The notes: a model not told the origin generated them from the letters alone. Counted from the first letter of the stretch, positions 1 to 10,769 are shown. The stretch: 64,000 nucleotides of DNA from Anodontia alba (GCA_964016985.1 OZ024834.1:80801211-80865210), one strand, 5' to 3'. Program-made: numbers and translations.

Positions 1-136
1 CAGGCAACCGCCCCCCATCAGCACTCTTAGTGCTTTGATTTATTTACAGTGGAATCTCCCTAACTAATCACCACTCCACAACAGCCACTATCTTATGACA
101 GCTACTTTTCTCATTTCACAAACACTTGTTTTACTA

Positions 137-355
137 TACACCCTAATACTCATAAATATCGGGACAGACAGGCCTGGGCAAACAGTGTAGACCCATATCA
201 GATGCCATAGAATGCGGCATCTGATATGAATCTACATTGTATGCCACTCATCCAGAATTATTTTAGACACATCAACAAGTAATAAAGAAGACTTTTTTTT
301 TTCAAATTTTAGGACAAGTATGGTAAGGCGTTAAGGTGTCCCAATACTTAGGGTA
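137..355. mobile_element. Family A MITE, near full length
   Basis: The left end reads like TACACCCTAA...GGGACA and the right end TGTCCCAATACTTAGGGTA, an inverted pair. The interior holds the hairpin core GCAAACAGTGTAGACCC followed by ATCAGATGCC/GGCATCTGAT arms. No coding capacity. It is non-autonomous; the transposase family is unknown. Confidence 0.7.
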
Positions 356-501
356 AATCCGTTATTTAATCTCTACAATAGCCAGTTTTGTCTCTTCCCA
401 AGGATGGCTGTCACAGGGCAGTTCCACTTTATTTATCTATTTATTTACTTATTTATACCCACAATGTATGTTTTCATGGAGTTATGGATCATTATAGTTA
501 A

Positions 502-707
502 CCCTTGTCCTGCTGAATAAATTAGGATGCCACGGCCCCTTCCAATTTTCAGCCAATCAGATCACTTTGATCCAGATTGTCGATATAAATTCACATACTT
601 AATGGCAAACAGTGCAGATCCAGATCAGTTGGCTTCTTTAGAAGCCAACTGATCTGGATCTACACTGTTTGCAGAGCAGGGTATACCCGGGTTCAGCACG
701 ACAAGCA
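502..707. mobile_element. Family B TTAA-flanked MITE
   Basis: TTAA lies at 498-501 and 708-711. The termini CCCTTGTCCTGCTGAA and its (mutated) complement enclose a hairpin core reading AGTTGGCTTC/GAAGCCAACT. TTAA duplication with CCC/GGG termini is the signature of piggyBac-type transposition, so a piggyBac-type source is inferred. Confidence 0.8.
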
Positions 708-711
708 TTAA

Positions 712-797
712 GATTGAAAATGGAAGTTGACTGGAGAAAATTATCCCAGAATTATCCTAATCAAATATTCCTCCTTAACAAGTCCTCCTATCTACTT
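712..797. mobile_element. E2 element, right-end fragment
   Basis: The segment ending ATTCCTCCTTAACAAGTCCTC matches the right arm of the complete E2 element at 16200-16401. Only the end is present, directly after a family B insertion. Confidence 0.5.
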
Positions 798-864
798 GAT
801 CCACCTGTACCTTATAACCAAATATAACTGACACAAAGTTATGCCCCGCTGCTTTTATTATTAA

Positions 865-1069
865 CCCTTGTCCTGCTGAATAAATTAAGATGCCACACCC
901 ACTTTCAGTTTATAGCCAATCAGATTACTTGACCCAGGTCATTGATACAAATTCACATACTAAATGGCAAACAGTGCAGATCCAGATCAGTTGGCTTCTT
1001 CAGAAGCCAACTGATCTGGATCTACACTGTTTGCAAAACATGGTATATCCGGGTTCAGCAGGACAAGGG
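865..1069. mobile_element. Family B TTAA-flanked MITE, intact termini
   Basis: TTAA at 861-864 and 1070-1073; termini CCCTTGTCCTGCTGAA and TTCAGCAGGACAAGGG are complementary. The inner hairpin (CTTCTTCAGAAG centre) is nearly perfect. A short ORF across it is a by-product. Confidence 0.85.
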
Positions 1070-1261
1070 TTAACTGTATCAAAACTTGTCAGTCTATTAG
1101 TTACAATCAAAAGATATAAAATTACCATTACAACATAGCAAACCTACTTAGAACATTTTTTTCCCTTTACATTTCAAATACATTTTCATATGTGTATTGA
1201 TTCTTCCAAGCAGAGAATTCAAATGACATACTACCTGTGCTCAAGGGATCATGTAAGATTT

Positions 1262-1617
1262 AATATTTTTTTTACCTTTAATGCTTCCCTAGCTACCTCT
1301 CTTCTGGGTAAAAGTTTCAGCAGATGACATATTAAAATATTTTTCCTTATTTTTCCAAGAAAACACGCTTCGACATTTCATGCAAATTTGTCAAATTCTG
1401 TTTTCTGGGAAAAAATAAGAAAAATATCATCAATTTGTTGTCTGTTGGATTAGCCCAATGAATAGTAAAGGTTAAAACACCAATCACAAATGCAGGACAA
1501 TTCTCATAAAATGCCAAGTCTTATTTTCTCTGAAAAATATCAAAACTTTTTAATATGTCATCTGCTGAAAATTTTACCCAGAAGAGAGCTAGCTAGGGAA
1601 GTATTAAAGGTAAAAAA
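1262..1617. repeat. Long inverted repeat of family D ends
   Basis: The stretch CCCTAGCTACCTCTCTTCTG (about 1280) recurs as its complement at about 1588, each joined to the family D motif CAGCAGATGACAT. The arms are some 60 bp and about 210 bp apart, so this is two D-type elements or ends placed head to head. Confidence 0.55.
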
Positions 1618-1619
1618 AA

Positions 1620-1668
1620 TATTAAATCCTGCAGTCAGATGCTCTAACAACTGTGCTATGGACCCCAC
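1620..1668 (-). mobile_element. tRNA-head fragment of a SINE
   Basis: On the minus strand TAGCACAGTTGTTAGAGCAT resembles a tRNA-type box A region and matches the 5' heads of the SINEs at 21.4, 32.3 and 63.1 kb. Only about 50 bp survive. Confidence 0.4.
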
Positions 1669-1717
1669 TTCAAATGGTTTACTACATGAGCTCAGGGGAT
1701 CAAGATCATTCTGTAAG

Positions 1718-1822
1718 ATAAACCTTAAAACCTTTAAAGAGCCAATCACAACTGCAGCAGACAACATTTTGACATTATTTTTTATTTTTCAGAGAAAATA
1801 AGCCGTGAAACTAACCCTTAAA
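1718..1822. mobile_element. Family C fragment
   Basis: Contains CTTTAAAGAGCCAATCACAA then CTGCAGCAGACAACATTTTG, the left half of family C. The right half is missing. A 103-codon ORF overlapping it is not credible as a gene. Confidence 0.45.
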
Positions 1823-2492
1823 GTATGTGGCACAACATTTGTCGTTTTGGAGGGGTATGCCAACTCTAAAGCCTGTCATACTTACTATACACCAGATGCA
1901 ACCATTTAGAGCAAGTGTTCCCATACAGGAGGGAACCTACTTTCATACAAACATAGCATTCCTCATTAGAAAGTCAGGTGCTGGATTTTATTCACACTAA
2001 TAAAGACCGAGTAGACTGAATTTCAAGTTGTCAGAAATTTCAGCACCCACTTCGTCAGTTTTATAACATTTTTCTGGAAAAAAACACCCGTAAGATCTAA
2101 ATCATTTCCAGTGAGGAAGAAGAAGTAACAACAGTAGAACCTATATATGTCCCCCCTTTTACTTTCTGAGCAGCACACAGTAAGCGCTGGTGTCTTGTAT
2201 TTTTTTTTTAAAGTGTCTTAATTGGTACCCGGTTGCCATGTGACATTGACGTTACTGGAATTCACGTGATCATTACTTAGTGGTATAATGGCCACATACG
2301 ACTGGCAAAATATGTGTGAAAAAAAGCCATCAAAATCAAGGCAAAAACAAGGGAGTAATGGTTTGTCAAGTAGGGTTACCTGCTCTAACAGGCCTGATTT
2401 ACTATTTATACTGCGCTCTAAGGGTTAACATGATTCGGCTGCCTTGCAAAACTGTGTGCTTGAAGGGGCAATAATTTTCTCACTAATGCTCT
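1823..2492. other. No recognisable feature
   Basis: AT-rich sequence with scattered short ORFs. I see no family terminus, splice-ready exon or conserved motif. Confidence 0.4.
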
Positions 2493-2494
2493 TA

Positions 2495-2697
2495 CAGTAT
2501 AACCTGTATAAGACAGCCACCTTTGAAATTGGCCTTAGTGGTTGATGTGAAAAGGTGGTTGTCTTATAAAGGTACATGTCATGTAATTTTGCTAGCAAAA
2601 TACATGACATGTACCTTTATAAGACAGACAATTTTTTCCACATCAACCGCTATTTAAAGTCAGTCTCAGAGGTGGCTGTCTTACACAGGTTTTACTG
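2495..2697. mobile_element. Family F palindromic MITE, TA-flanked
   Basis: TA at 2493-2494 and 2698-2699 flanks CAGTATAACCTGTATAAGAC and its complement. The arms continue through GGTACATGTCATGTAATTTT to a central GCTAGC, so most of the element is one palindrome. CAGT...ACTG ends with a TA duplication suggest a pogo/Tigger-like source. A second copy is at 29947-30150. Confidence 0.8.
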
Positions 2698-3440
2698 TAC
2701 TATGAATTACAGGGAAATGTGGTAGTTAGGTCAAATAATTATATGGTATATAAACAAAACCCAAAAACATATGGGGCACATGTGCTTAGTTTCATCCAGG
2801 CATTTGCTCTCCACTGATACAGTCTAACCTCTCTGAAGCAAGCACCTACAGGATAATGCAAAATTGCTTGCTTGAGACACATGCTTACTTAATACAGGTT
2901 GGTCTGGGACAAGTCATTTTGTGGGGATGGGGGGACTGTTTTATGTTGGCCAAAGGATCTCATCAGGTAGAAGTCATGGCTTTCGGTTTTAAGTTAGTAT
3001 CACAAGAATCTGAGATATTGATATGAACACAATTATTTTGTATCATTAGAATGTGGATGGGGAGAGGGTCAGTGTTTTAGACTCAGGACTGCTAAAGGTG
3101 TAAACAGAAAGAAGAGAGAGTAACACATTTTTTCCAATGATTACATAAACTAGTAGATCACAACCTTATTGGACAATTTTAGACAATTTAAAGATCTTCT
3201 ATTAGTGAAGACTAGCCATTGGTATCAAACATGTTTTGGCAATCAGTGCAAACAAAAGCTTGATGATCGTCAAATTAATGGCAGTTGCACCAGCGCCTTT
3301 AGTTGATTTTTCCCTACTGAATCAGGTTTTCTCACCTTTACATGTCAAAACAAAGAATCGTCAGTCAGCAATTACGCAAACATGTCTAGCTGTGCAACCA
3401 TAGAGCTGGTATTAAAATTAAAGTTCGTCGAAATTTACTA

Positions 3441-3732
3441 TGTTTGTTTGTGTTGAGGTTTTATGGCTCAGTCAACCCAATGGGATCATGTCGAGCACGG
3501 TCAGTTTACCTAACCACACGTTTACTGGGCAGGCTTAGTCCTCTAAGCGGTTAACCAGTATTGTGCACATTCTTTCACCAGCAACTGACAACTGCGAAAG
3601 GGAGAGAATGTCCGTATAAAATATTTCATGATCAATCTCCACGAAAGAATGTTGCCGACCTCGGCAGGGGTTGAACCCACGACCTCCTGGTCTCCAGTCG
3701 GACGGCGCATCCAACTGAGCCACCGAGGCCAG
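3441..3732 (-). mobile_element. Full-length tRNA-derived SINE (type 1) with target duplication
   Basis: Flanked by the 12-bp direct repeat CGAAATTTACTA (3429-3440 and 3733-3744). On the minus strand it starts with a tRNA-like head: box A region GTGGCTCAGTTGG and box B GGTTCAACCCC. It ends in the tail region reading, on the plus strand, GTTGAGGTTTTATGGCTCAG. This is transcribed by RNA polymerase III in related elements. ORFs in it are spurious. Confidence 0.85.
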
Positions 3733-3987
3733 CGAAATTTACTAAGATCTTACCAAATTCAATTACCATAAATTGGCTGGTTTTCAGTTCAGCTTTTGAC
3801 GATACCGTTCCTCCTTGAGACCCGGGACACAATTTATTTCCTTCGGGTGGTATCGTTTTTTGCTTTTTTTGCAGTTTATTTTCTGTTTAAAAATAAAAAC
3901 CAGTCTTCAATCCTGATGTGTTCGATTTGCGCATTTTGGCCATGGTAAATGGCATTCTGAAAATGGCAACAAGATATATAACCAGTG

Positions 3988-5799
3988 TACAACAAGAGAG
4001 CCATGATCAAGGTAAACATTTTGACCAAATTCATGATGATTATATTAACAAGTAAGACAATGTAATATGTCTAATGGACTGTGAAATAAAGGTCAAGGTT
4101 AAATTTGGATGACTGCACTCAAGAAGCCATGCTAAGGTGTGTGCATGTTCTAAGTATCACTGGCTGTAGCAGCAATAGTTACTGAGAAACTGACTTAAAC
4201 AGAAACACTTCACAAGTGTCAAACATCACTATGTAGGACCAATAGTTACTGAGACACTGACCTAAACAGAAAAATTTAAGACAGTCAATGGACCATGAAA
4301 TAAGTGACCCAGTTCCAAACTTCACTTAGAAATCATCAATATGAACATTTTGAGCAAGATTCGTGATGATCACTTCAAAAATGTGACCTCTAGAGTGTTG
4401 ACTAAGTTTTTCTTTGATTTGGCCTGGTGACCTAGTTTCTGACTCCAAGTGACCCAGTTTTGAAATAGACAAAGAAATCATCAAGATTAACATTTTGAAC
4501 AATATTCATGATGATTATTTAAAAAAAAAAAAACCTCTGGAGTGTCAACAATGTTTTCCTTTGATTTGGCCTGGTGACCTAGTTTTTGACCCCAAGTGAC
4601 CCAGTTTCAAACCCGACCTAGAAATCATCAAGACAAATATTTTGAGCAAGATTCATGATGATTGCGTCAAAAATGTGACCTCTAGAGTGTAAACAAGATC
4701 TTTTGATTTGGCCCAGTGACCTAGTTTTTGTTCCTAAGTGACCCAGTTTTGAACTTGACCTAGAAATCAGCAAGACAAACATTTTGAGCAAAATTCGTGA
4801 TGACTGCTTCAAAAATATGACTGCTAGAATGTTAACAAGGTTTTCCTCTGTTATGGCCTGGTGACATAATTTTTTACCCCAAGTGGCCCAGTTTCGAACT
4901 TGACCTAGAAATCATCAAGTCAAACATTTTGAGCAATATTCATGATGATTACTTCAAAAATGTTACCTCTGGAGTGTTAACAAGGTTTTCCTTTGATTTG
5001 GCCTGGTGACCTAGTTTTTGACCAAAGTGACCCAGTTTCAAATTTGATCTAGAAATCATCAAGACAAACATTTTGAGCAAGATTCATGATGACTGCTTCA
5101 AAAATGTGACATCTACTGTGTTAACAAGGTTTTCCTTTGATTTGGCCCGGTGACCTAGTTTTTGGCCCCAAGTGACCCAGTTTTGAACTTTACCTAGAAA
5201 TCTTTAAGACAAACATTTTGAGCAAAATTCATGATGACTGCTTCAAAAATGTGACCTCTAGAGTGTAAACAAGATCTTCTTTTGATTTGGCCTGGTGACC
5301 TAGTTTTTGAACCCAAGTAGCCAGTTTTGAACTAGACCTAGAAATCATCAAGACAAACGTTTTGAGCAAGATTCATGATAATTGCTTAAAAAATATGACC
5401 TCTTGTGGCGTTAACAATATTTTCCTTTGATTTGGCCTGGTGACCTAGTTTTTGACACCAAGTGACCCGGTTTCTAACTTAATCTAGAAATCATCAAGAC
5501 AAACATTTTGAGCAAGATTCATGATAATTGCTTCAAAAATGTGACCTCTAGAGAGTTAACAATATTTTCCTTTGATTTGACCTGGTGACCTAGTTTTTGA
5601 ACCCAAGTACCCAATTTCGAACTTGACCTAGATTTCATAAGGGCAAACATTCTGAGCAAGTTTCATCGAGACTCGGTAAAAACTGTGACCTCTAGAGTGT
5701 TAACAAACTAATTGTTGAGGACGGACGACTGACTACGTATGACGGACAGAGGGTGATCACAATAGCTCACCTTGAGCTTTGCTCATGTGAGCTAAAAAC
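3988..5799 (+). repeat. Tandem array (~145-150 bp unit) ending in a hairpin
   Basis: About eleven diverged units repeat TTTGGCCTGGTGACCTAGTT, CCCAAGTGACCCAGTTT and AAATCATCAAGACAAACATT. The array ends in a GACGGACGACTGACTACG stretch, then GTGATCACAATAGCTCACC and the hairpin TAGCTCACCTTGAGC/GCTCATGTGAGCTA (5764-5794). The same end is found on other arrays at 26.8, 50.8 and 61.9 kb. Confidence 0.8.
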
Positions 5800-6171
5800 T
5801 GAGTCATTCAGGAATCAAAGAAGCTGGCTGCACTGCCTTTTCAAGATGGCCACTTAATGACGACTTTTGACAGATTTGTGACAGACATATTTTGCCGGCT
5901 GTTGGTCGCGTTGGAGGTGCTTGCTTAATATAGGTTCATTTACATGGGAAATCAGGGGGCTAAAACTAGCCGTTAAAGACAGGTGCATGCTGAAAAGAGG
6001 TGGTTGTTAGTACAGGTTGGACTGTACATTCTATAGTGTCCAATGATTATATAAGCAGACAGTGTAGGCCCTGATCAGACTTTCCTGTCCACATATACCC
6101 ATAGCGAGACCCATAATGGGCAGCGCTATGGGCATATGCGAACAGGGAAGTCGGTATTATATTTTTACTCA

Positions 6172-6376
6172 CCCTTGTCCTGCTGAACCCGGATATGCCC
6201 TGCTTTTGCAAACAGTGTAAATCCAGAACAGTTGGCTTCTGAAGAAGCCAACTGATCTGGATCTATACTGTTTGCCATTCAGTATTTGAATTTGTATCAA
6301 CATGTGGATCAAGTAATCTGATTGGCTGAAAATTAGAAATGGGTGTGGCATCTTAATTTATTCAGCAGGACAAGGG
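6172..6376 (-). mobile_element. Family B MITE, reverse orientation
   Basis: Termini CCCTTGTCCTGCTGAA and TTCAGCAGGACAAGGG with TTAA at 6377-6380. The left target copy has decayed (CTCA). Internal hairpin as in the other B copies, mirrored. Confidence 0.75.
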
Positions 6377-6377
6377 T

Positions 6378-6775
6378 TAATATATGTAGTTCCAGATAAG
6401 GCCCTTTTTCAACCAAAAAGTATCAAAGTGCCTTATTCTTCCACAAAAAATATATCACAACTCCAGATCAGGTAGTTTTTTAACAGAAAATTATTGCTCT
6501 TTATTTCTCCATGAAAATATATGTTGTGGGTACTCATTTATAGAAGTGCCTCACTGAGGTGCTTCTAGTGAGTATCCACAGCATACGTCTATGAAGAGAA
6601 ATAAGAACAAAATTATCTTATCTGGTGCTATGACATGGGTAGTGGGTACTTAGAAGCACCTTGGTCCTTGCACAGGTGTTTGTATCAAGTACCCGCTACA
6701 TACCTATTTTGGGGAGAAATATTTATCTCCAAAATCATAGCTGATCCTATGCCCTGGATCTGGCCATAAGCTCTT
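6378..6775. mobile_element. Two adjacent family E palindromes
   Basis: The first carries ATGTTGTGGGTACTCATTTA and its inverted partner around 6565, ended by TATCTGGTGCTATG. A second hairpin (GTGGGTACTTAGAAGCACC) follows to about 6740. Both are degenerate. Confidence 0.5.
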
Positions 6776-6812
6776 ACAATCAAACTGGTAATTGACATTT
6801 TGTAAATGTTAA

Positions 6813-7008
6813 CCTTTGGAATGCTTATTGCGAAATTAACGGACCGCAAATGAGTGACATTTTTCCTTACATTTCTTGATGCTAGTACATTGTATGTGAA
6901 TCATCAATAAGAGACAATTCACACAAAGAGTTCAGCTTATTTTCTTGGAAAACTATGAAAATATTTTAAAAATTTGTCTGCTAATATGTAAAATCAGCAT
7001 TTCAAGGG
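6813..7008. mobile_element. TTAA-flanked MITE related to C/D
   Basis: TTAA at 6809-6812 and 7009-7012; ends CCTTTGGAATGC and GCATTTCAAGGG are imperfect inverted repeats. Interior words such as GAGACAATTCACACAAAG and TTTGTCTGCT are decayed C/D core sequence. Confidence 0.55.
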
Positions 7009-7028
7009 TTAATTACCTTGCACCAGCA

Positions 7029-7224
7029 TAGCTGCAGGTAAGAGGGGTATCCACTCAATATTTTTCTTATTTCTCCACGAAAACATATATTGTGGGTACT
7101 CATTAGAAGTGCCTTACTGAGGCACTTCTAATGAGTACCCACTATATATGTTTTTGTGGAGAAATAAGAAAAATTTTCTATCAGCATTTTTTAGATGTAA
7201 AACGCGCCTTATCTGGAGCTATGC
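7029..7224. mobile_element. Family E palindromic MITE
   Basis: Ends CATAGCTGCAGGTAAGAGG and CGCCTTATCTGGAGCTATG. The core GGGTACTCATTAGAAGTGCC and its complement pair almost perfectly around a CTTACTGAGG loop. Confidence 0.75.
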
Positions 7225-7419
7225 ATCATTCTACTTATAATGCTGTTTCTGGTAAAAACTCCACCACACTTTTGGCAGCCAGCTGTAAAAATCAAACTTC
7301 TGGGGCGAGATGCCAGGTATTTTAGTTGAAGGAGCACAATTCTATAAATTCTAGCATGTATATATGACAACAGTAACAGATTCCCATCTCGAGATAAGCT
7401 GATAATCGTCACAATAATT

Positions 7420-7575
7420 TAGGATAATTTTTTCTATTTTTAAATGAAAAAAAATCTTGTCAGGGCTCAGAGGAAAGGCTTTGCTTGGCAACTCCAATGA
7501 GTACCCACAAGGTATGTTTTGGTGCGAAAATAGCACAAAATTATTTTCTGAACATTCACCTTACCTGGAGATATG
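7420..7575. mobile_element. Degenerate family E remnant
   Basis: CTCCAATGAGTACCCACAAGG followed by TTTTGGTGCGAAAATAGC and TTACCTGGAGATATGCAG are decayed E half-arm and end sequence. Confidence 0.35.
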
Positions 7576-7598
7576 CAGCTGTTTGCCAAGTTCATTAA

Positions 7599-7985
7599 CA
7601 CTTTGTATACTGGGTAAAATTTTCAGCAGACGACATTATGAAATAGTTTTCTTAGAGTTTGACATTGCATGCTAGTTGTTTCTTTTGAAGACAATTTGCA
7701 TGAACCAGCAAACTCTGCTTTTCTAAAAAAAAAAAATAAGTAAAAAAATTTCAATTTGTCCTGTCTACTAATGTAAACACTTGCCATGCTATGGGCAAAT
7801 TCAGCATACGACAAACTGATGATATTTTCCTTATTTTTTCCTTAAAAATAGGACCTGACACTTCATGAAAATTGTCTCCCAAGTAGACAATTTGCATCAA
7901 GTGGCAGATCCCATTTTCTGGAAAAAATCAGGAAAAAATACTTCAAAATGTTGTCTGCTGAAAATTTTACCCAGTATGCAAAGTG
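7599..7985. mobile_element. Double family D element
   Basis: TTAA at 7595-7598. The ends CACTTTGTATACTGGGTAAA and its complement (CCAGTATGCAAAGTG) are inverted repeats. Two D cores lie between them, each with TGACATT-like arms and CAGCAGACGACATT words, giving about twice the usual 200 bp length. Confidence 0.6.
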
Positions 7986-8134
7986 TTCAGGTTTTCAATA
8001 TATAAATAACACAGTTGCACATTTTCTGTACATTGTACCAACAACCAAAATAAATTACTTTCTCCGAAACTAACACCATCAATGATACATTTCACTCTTT
8101 CCCCGCTAGTGGCGATTTTTGTCATCTGCTGATA

Positions 8135-8215
8135 ACATCTGCGTACAGTTTGGACCCAGATCAGGCCCCACAAAACGTCAAGCCTGATCTGGATCCAAAC
8201 TGTTTGACACTCTGA
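8135..8215. repeat. Family A-type hairpin core alone
   Basis: ACAGTTTGGACCCAGATCAG pairs with CTGATCTGGATCCAAACTGT. No A termini are visible beside it. Confidence 0.5.
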
Positions 8216-8309
8216 TGGTATTCCTGAAAGATGTTTTTGAAAAAGTTAATTTAAAAAAAAACAACCCCACAGACGACAAAAAAGCATGCAAAATTACCCA
8301 GCATGCAAA

Positions 8310-8533
8310 GAGTAATCCTTACAGCACAATCACGACAGCAGCAGAAGGCATTTTAAATTGTGTTTTTATTTTTCTTAAAAAATAAGGCTTGACATTCCAT
8401 GTAAATTGTTTGCTAGGCAAATTATTTACATGGAATGTCAAGCCTTATTTTCTCCAAAAACAATAAATTTTGTAGTCTGCAAAAACAATTTAGAATGTTG
8501 TCTGCTACAATTTTACATGGTGCTTTTAGGGTT
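8310..8533. mobile_element. Family C palindromic MITE
   Basis: AATCACGACAGCAGCAGAAG at left and TGTTGTCTGCTACAATTTT at right are the C subterminal words. The core AAGGCTTGACATTCCATGTA pairs with its complement at 8425-8445. Confidence 0.6.
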
Positions 8534-8540
8534 GGTTATC

Positions 8541-8649
8541 AAGGACAATGGGAATGGATCCAAGGTGCCAAGGGAATGAATCTAATGTGCCATGGGAGTG
8601 GATCCAATGTGCCATGAGAATGGATCCATAGTGCCATGGGAATGGATCC
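8541..8649 (+). repeat. 22-bp minisatellite, five units
   Basis: Units run 8541-8561, 8562-8583, 8584-8605, 8606-8627 and 8628-8649, consensus AATGTGCCATGGGAATGGAT plus CC. It directly follows a family C end. Confidence 0.85.
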
Positions 8650-8778
8650 GTGAGGCTATTAATAAGTATCAGCTGGTGTGAAATGGGTCAACAAACTTTT
8701 GTTGTTATGTAGTGAAAGCCAAAAAATAACCAAAAGTCCTCAAAAAATGACAAATACACTGAAGACATATGCTTCAGA

Positions 8779-8950
8779 GGACTTGTTAAGGAGGAGAATT
8801 TAATAATAATTCTGGGATAATTTTCTCCAGTTCTCCAAAAAACATATGTTGTGGGTACTCAATATAAGCACCTCACCAAGGTGCTTCTAATGAGTATCCA
8901 CAGCATGTTTTTTATGGTGATGATGGGGTACTTCTAATGAGTACCAACAA
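8779..8950. mobile_element. E2 element, left half
   Basis: CAGAGGACTTGTTAAGGAGG is the E2 terminus, followed by TTCTGGGATAATTTTCTCC and the E core. The right terminus is not recognisable. Confidence 0.5.
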
Positions 8951-8969
8951 CATATGTTGTCCAAACTTT

Positions 8970-9110
8970 ATAAGAATTTATTAAAATTTTAGAAGAAATT
9001 ATCAAATTTTAGGAGAACATCCAAATTTTAGGAGAACAACCAAATTTAAGGACAATTTATCACATTTTAGGAGAGCTTGTCCAAATTTTAGGGAGATTTT
9101 AGGTGTCTAC
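8970..9110 (+). repeat. Short tandem repeat of AAATTTTAGGAGAAC
   Basis: Six or so irregular copies of CCAAATTTTAGGAGAAC spaced 18-27 bp. The word also occurs in family A right ends, so it may have expanded from one. Confidence 0.6.
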
Positions 9111-9261
9111 ATACACTTACAGTAATTATGATACTCATCTGAAACCCACAATCTAGGTGATTCTAATGAAAGCACTCAATATGTTTTTACCCAGAAATAT
9201 GGAAAAAAAATGAATATTATCTTCTTATCTGGAACTAGGGTTAAACCTACACTTTACCCAT

Positions 9262-9452
9262 CATCCATCACTCAAGAGGCTTCATTCAACCGAAAAGTAT
9301 TACCTTTTTTCTTATTTTTCCATGAAAACATACGTTATGGGTACTCATTAGAAGCACCTCACAGAGATGCTTCTAATGAGTACACACAACATATGTCTTC
9401 ATTGAGAAATTAAAAAAAATGTTTCCAAGATACACCCTCTTATCAGGAGCTA
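9262..9452. mobile_element. Family E palindromic MITE
   Basis: GGGTACTCATTAGAAGCACC pairs with GATGCTTCTAATGAGTAC. The right end reads CTTATCAGGAGCTATG. The left end is less clear. Confidence 0.6.
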
Positions 9453-9465
9453 TGCATCAACAACT

Positions 9466-9879
9466 CCCAGTCAATGACCTCAAAACAGAAACCAACATAC
9501 ATCATAATGACCCAGATAAAGCTGAGCAAACACAAACCTGAAACAAGGAAACCCAGCCACTATCATGTGGTGGGCAGATAACTCTGTCAAAAATTGACAA
9601 ATCTGTCCATTAACAATCCAAAACCAGAACTCCACAATACCAATGCACATACCAGAGATAACTGTCAAAAATTAACAAAATTTGCCTATCAGCAAACCCA
9701 AACCAGAGCTCAACAATATCAATGCATATATCAAGTTTGGTGGAAATCCATTGATATTTACTCAACTCATTGTCCCAAAACACAAATACAGACATGTGGT
9801 GGGCAGATTACTCTGCTAAAAAATTGACGAAATTTATCCATTAATAATACAAACCAGATCTCCATAATATCAATGCACA
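9466..9879 (+). repeat. Family J dispersed repeat, internally reiterated
   Basis: Three partial repeats of CCACAATACCAATGCACATA-like sequence with GTGGTGGGCAGATAACTCTG. The sequence resumes at 10523 (ACCAGGTCTGGAGAAAATGC) after an inserted element. Other copies lie at 26.9, 34.2 and 42.4 kb. Confidence 0.6.
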
Positions 9880-9881
9880 TA

Positions 9882-10520
9882 CACTTCAACCTCTTTATAA
9901 CACAGTTCGTTATAGCACAGTTTTACATATAACACGGTTCAAAGATGGATCCCAAAAATGGATCCCAAAGATGGATCCCAAAAATGTATAGATCATAATG
10001 TATAGATTATAATGTATAAATTATTGTTTGATTTGGGCTTAACGTCGCTTTCAACCTTTTTCAGTCATATCGCGACGGTGTCTGGATGTGGCAGGGAGCT
10101 CAATGCTCACTTTTAGAGTGCTGCCTCACTGAAATATCACGCCCCAGACACTTTGACATGATATTCCACCCAGTCACATTATACTGACACTGAGCTGACC
10201 AGTTCTAGCTCTACTTTCTTAATGCTGAGCGCCAAGCGAAAGAGCAACTAGTACCATTTTTAAAGTCTTTGGTATGACCCGGCCAGGGATCGAACCCGCA
10301 ACCTCCCGGTCACAAAGCGGACGCTCTACCACTGAGCCACTGTGCCGGTATGTATAAATTATAGATGGATCCCAAAAATTTAGAGATTATATTGAAACAT
10401 GACCATAAATGGTCATTTTTCAATATAATCTATACATTTTTGTTTGGATATAACACGGTTGTTTAACTAACACGGTTTATGCTATGGACCCAACAATAGT
10501 GTTATAAAGAGGTTGTGGTG
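9882..10520. mobile_element. Family I pogo/Tigger-like element with nested SINE
   Basis: TA at 9880-9881 and 10521-10522. Ends CACTTCAACCTCTTTATAAC and GTTATAAAGAGGTTGTGGTG are inverted repeats. The interior has ATGACCATAAATGGTCAT hairpins. The element splits a family J repeat and is itself split by a SINE. No transposase is encoded. Confidence 0.8.
10025..10349 (-). mobile_element. tRNA-derived SINE (type 2) with 13-bp target duplication
   Basis: The 13-bp repeat ATGTATAAATTAT lies at 10012-10024 and 10350-10362. On the minus strand the head has box A TGGCTCAGTGGTAGAGC and box B GGTTCGATCCC, and the body ends near a CGTTAAGCCCAAATCAAACA tail. A plus-strand copy is at 61013-61335. Confidence 0.9.
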
Positions 10521-10769
10521 TACCAGGTCTGGAGAAAATGCATTGACATTTACTCAAGTTATTGTCCGGAAATGAAAATAGCCACGCAAAGAGAAATTTT
10601 AGCCACGAAACAGACACTTTTATGTGCTTAACAGAATAAATCGTGTTCACACAGAAACTGTCCATAATCTGCAGCCACATAAATACCCATTTGTTTGCCT
10701 GGCCAGATACATGGACATCCAACGTGAGACCACAATACCCTGCTACTATCATGTGGCAGGGTATAACAA

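Larger units (their letters stand above)
2819..6027. mobile_element. Composite interval bounded by pogo-like ends
   Basis: The left boundary reads ACAGTCTAACCTCTCTGAAG and the right boundary AGTACAGGTTGGACTGT; the outer 13 bp (TACAGTCYAACCT) are inverted copies. Both ends then share a GGTGCTTGCTTAATA-like motif (GTGCTTGCTTAATATAGG at right; complement-like words at left). A SINE and a tandem array lie inside. One 3.2 kb element is an inference; two separate end fragments are possible. Confidence 0.35.

Noticed and set aside
3660..3732. tRNA gene on the minus strand
   Set aside because: It is the promoter head of a SINE flanked by a 12-bp target duplication.
10255..10349. tRNA gene
   Set aside because: Box A and box B are present but the sequence is the head of a 325-bp SINE with target duplications, and the cloverleaf is not complete.
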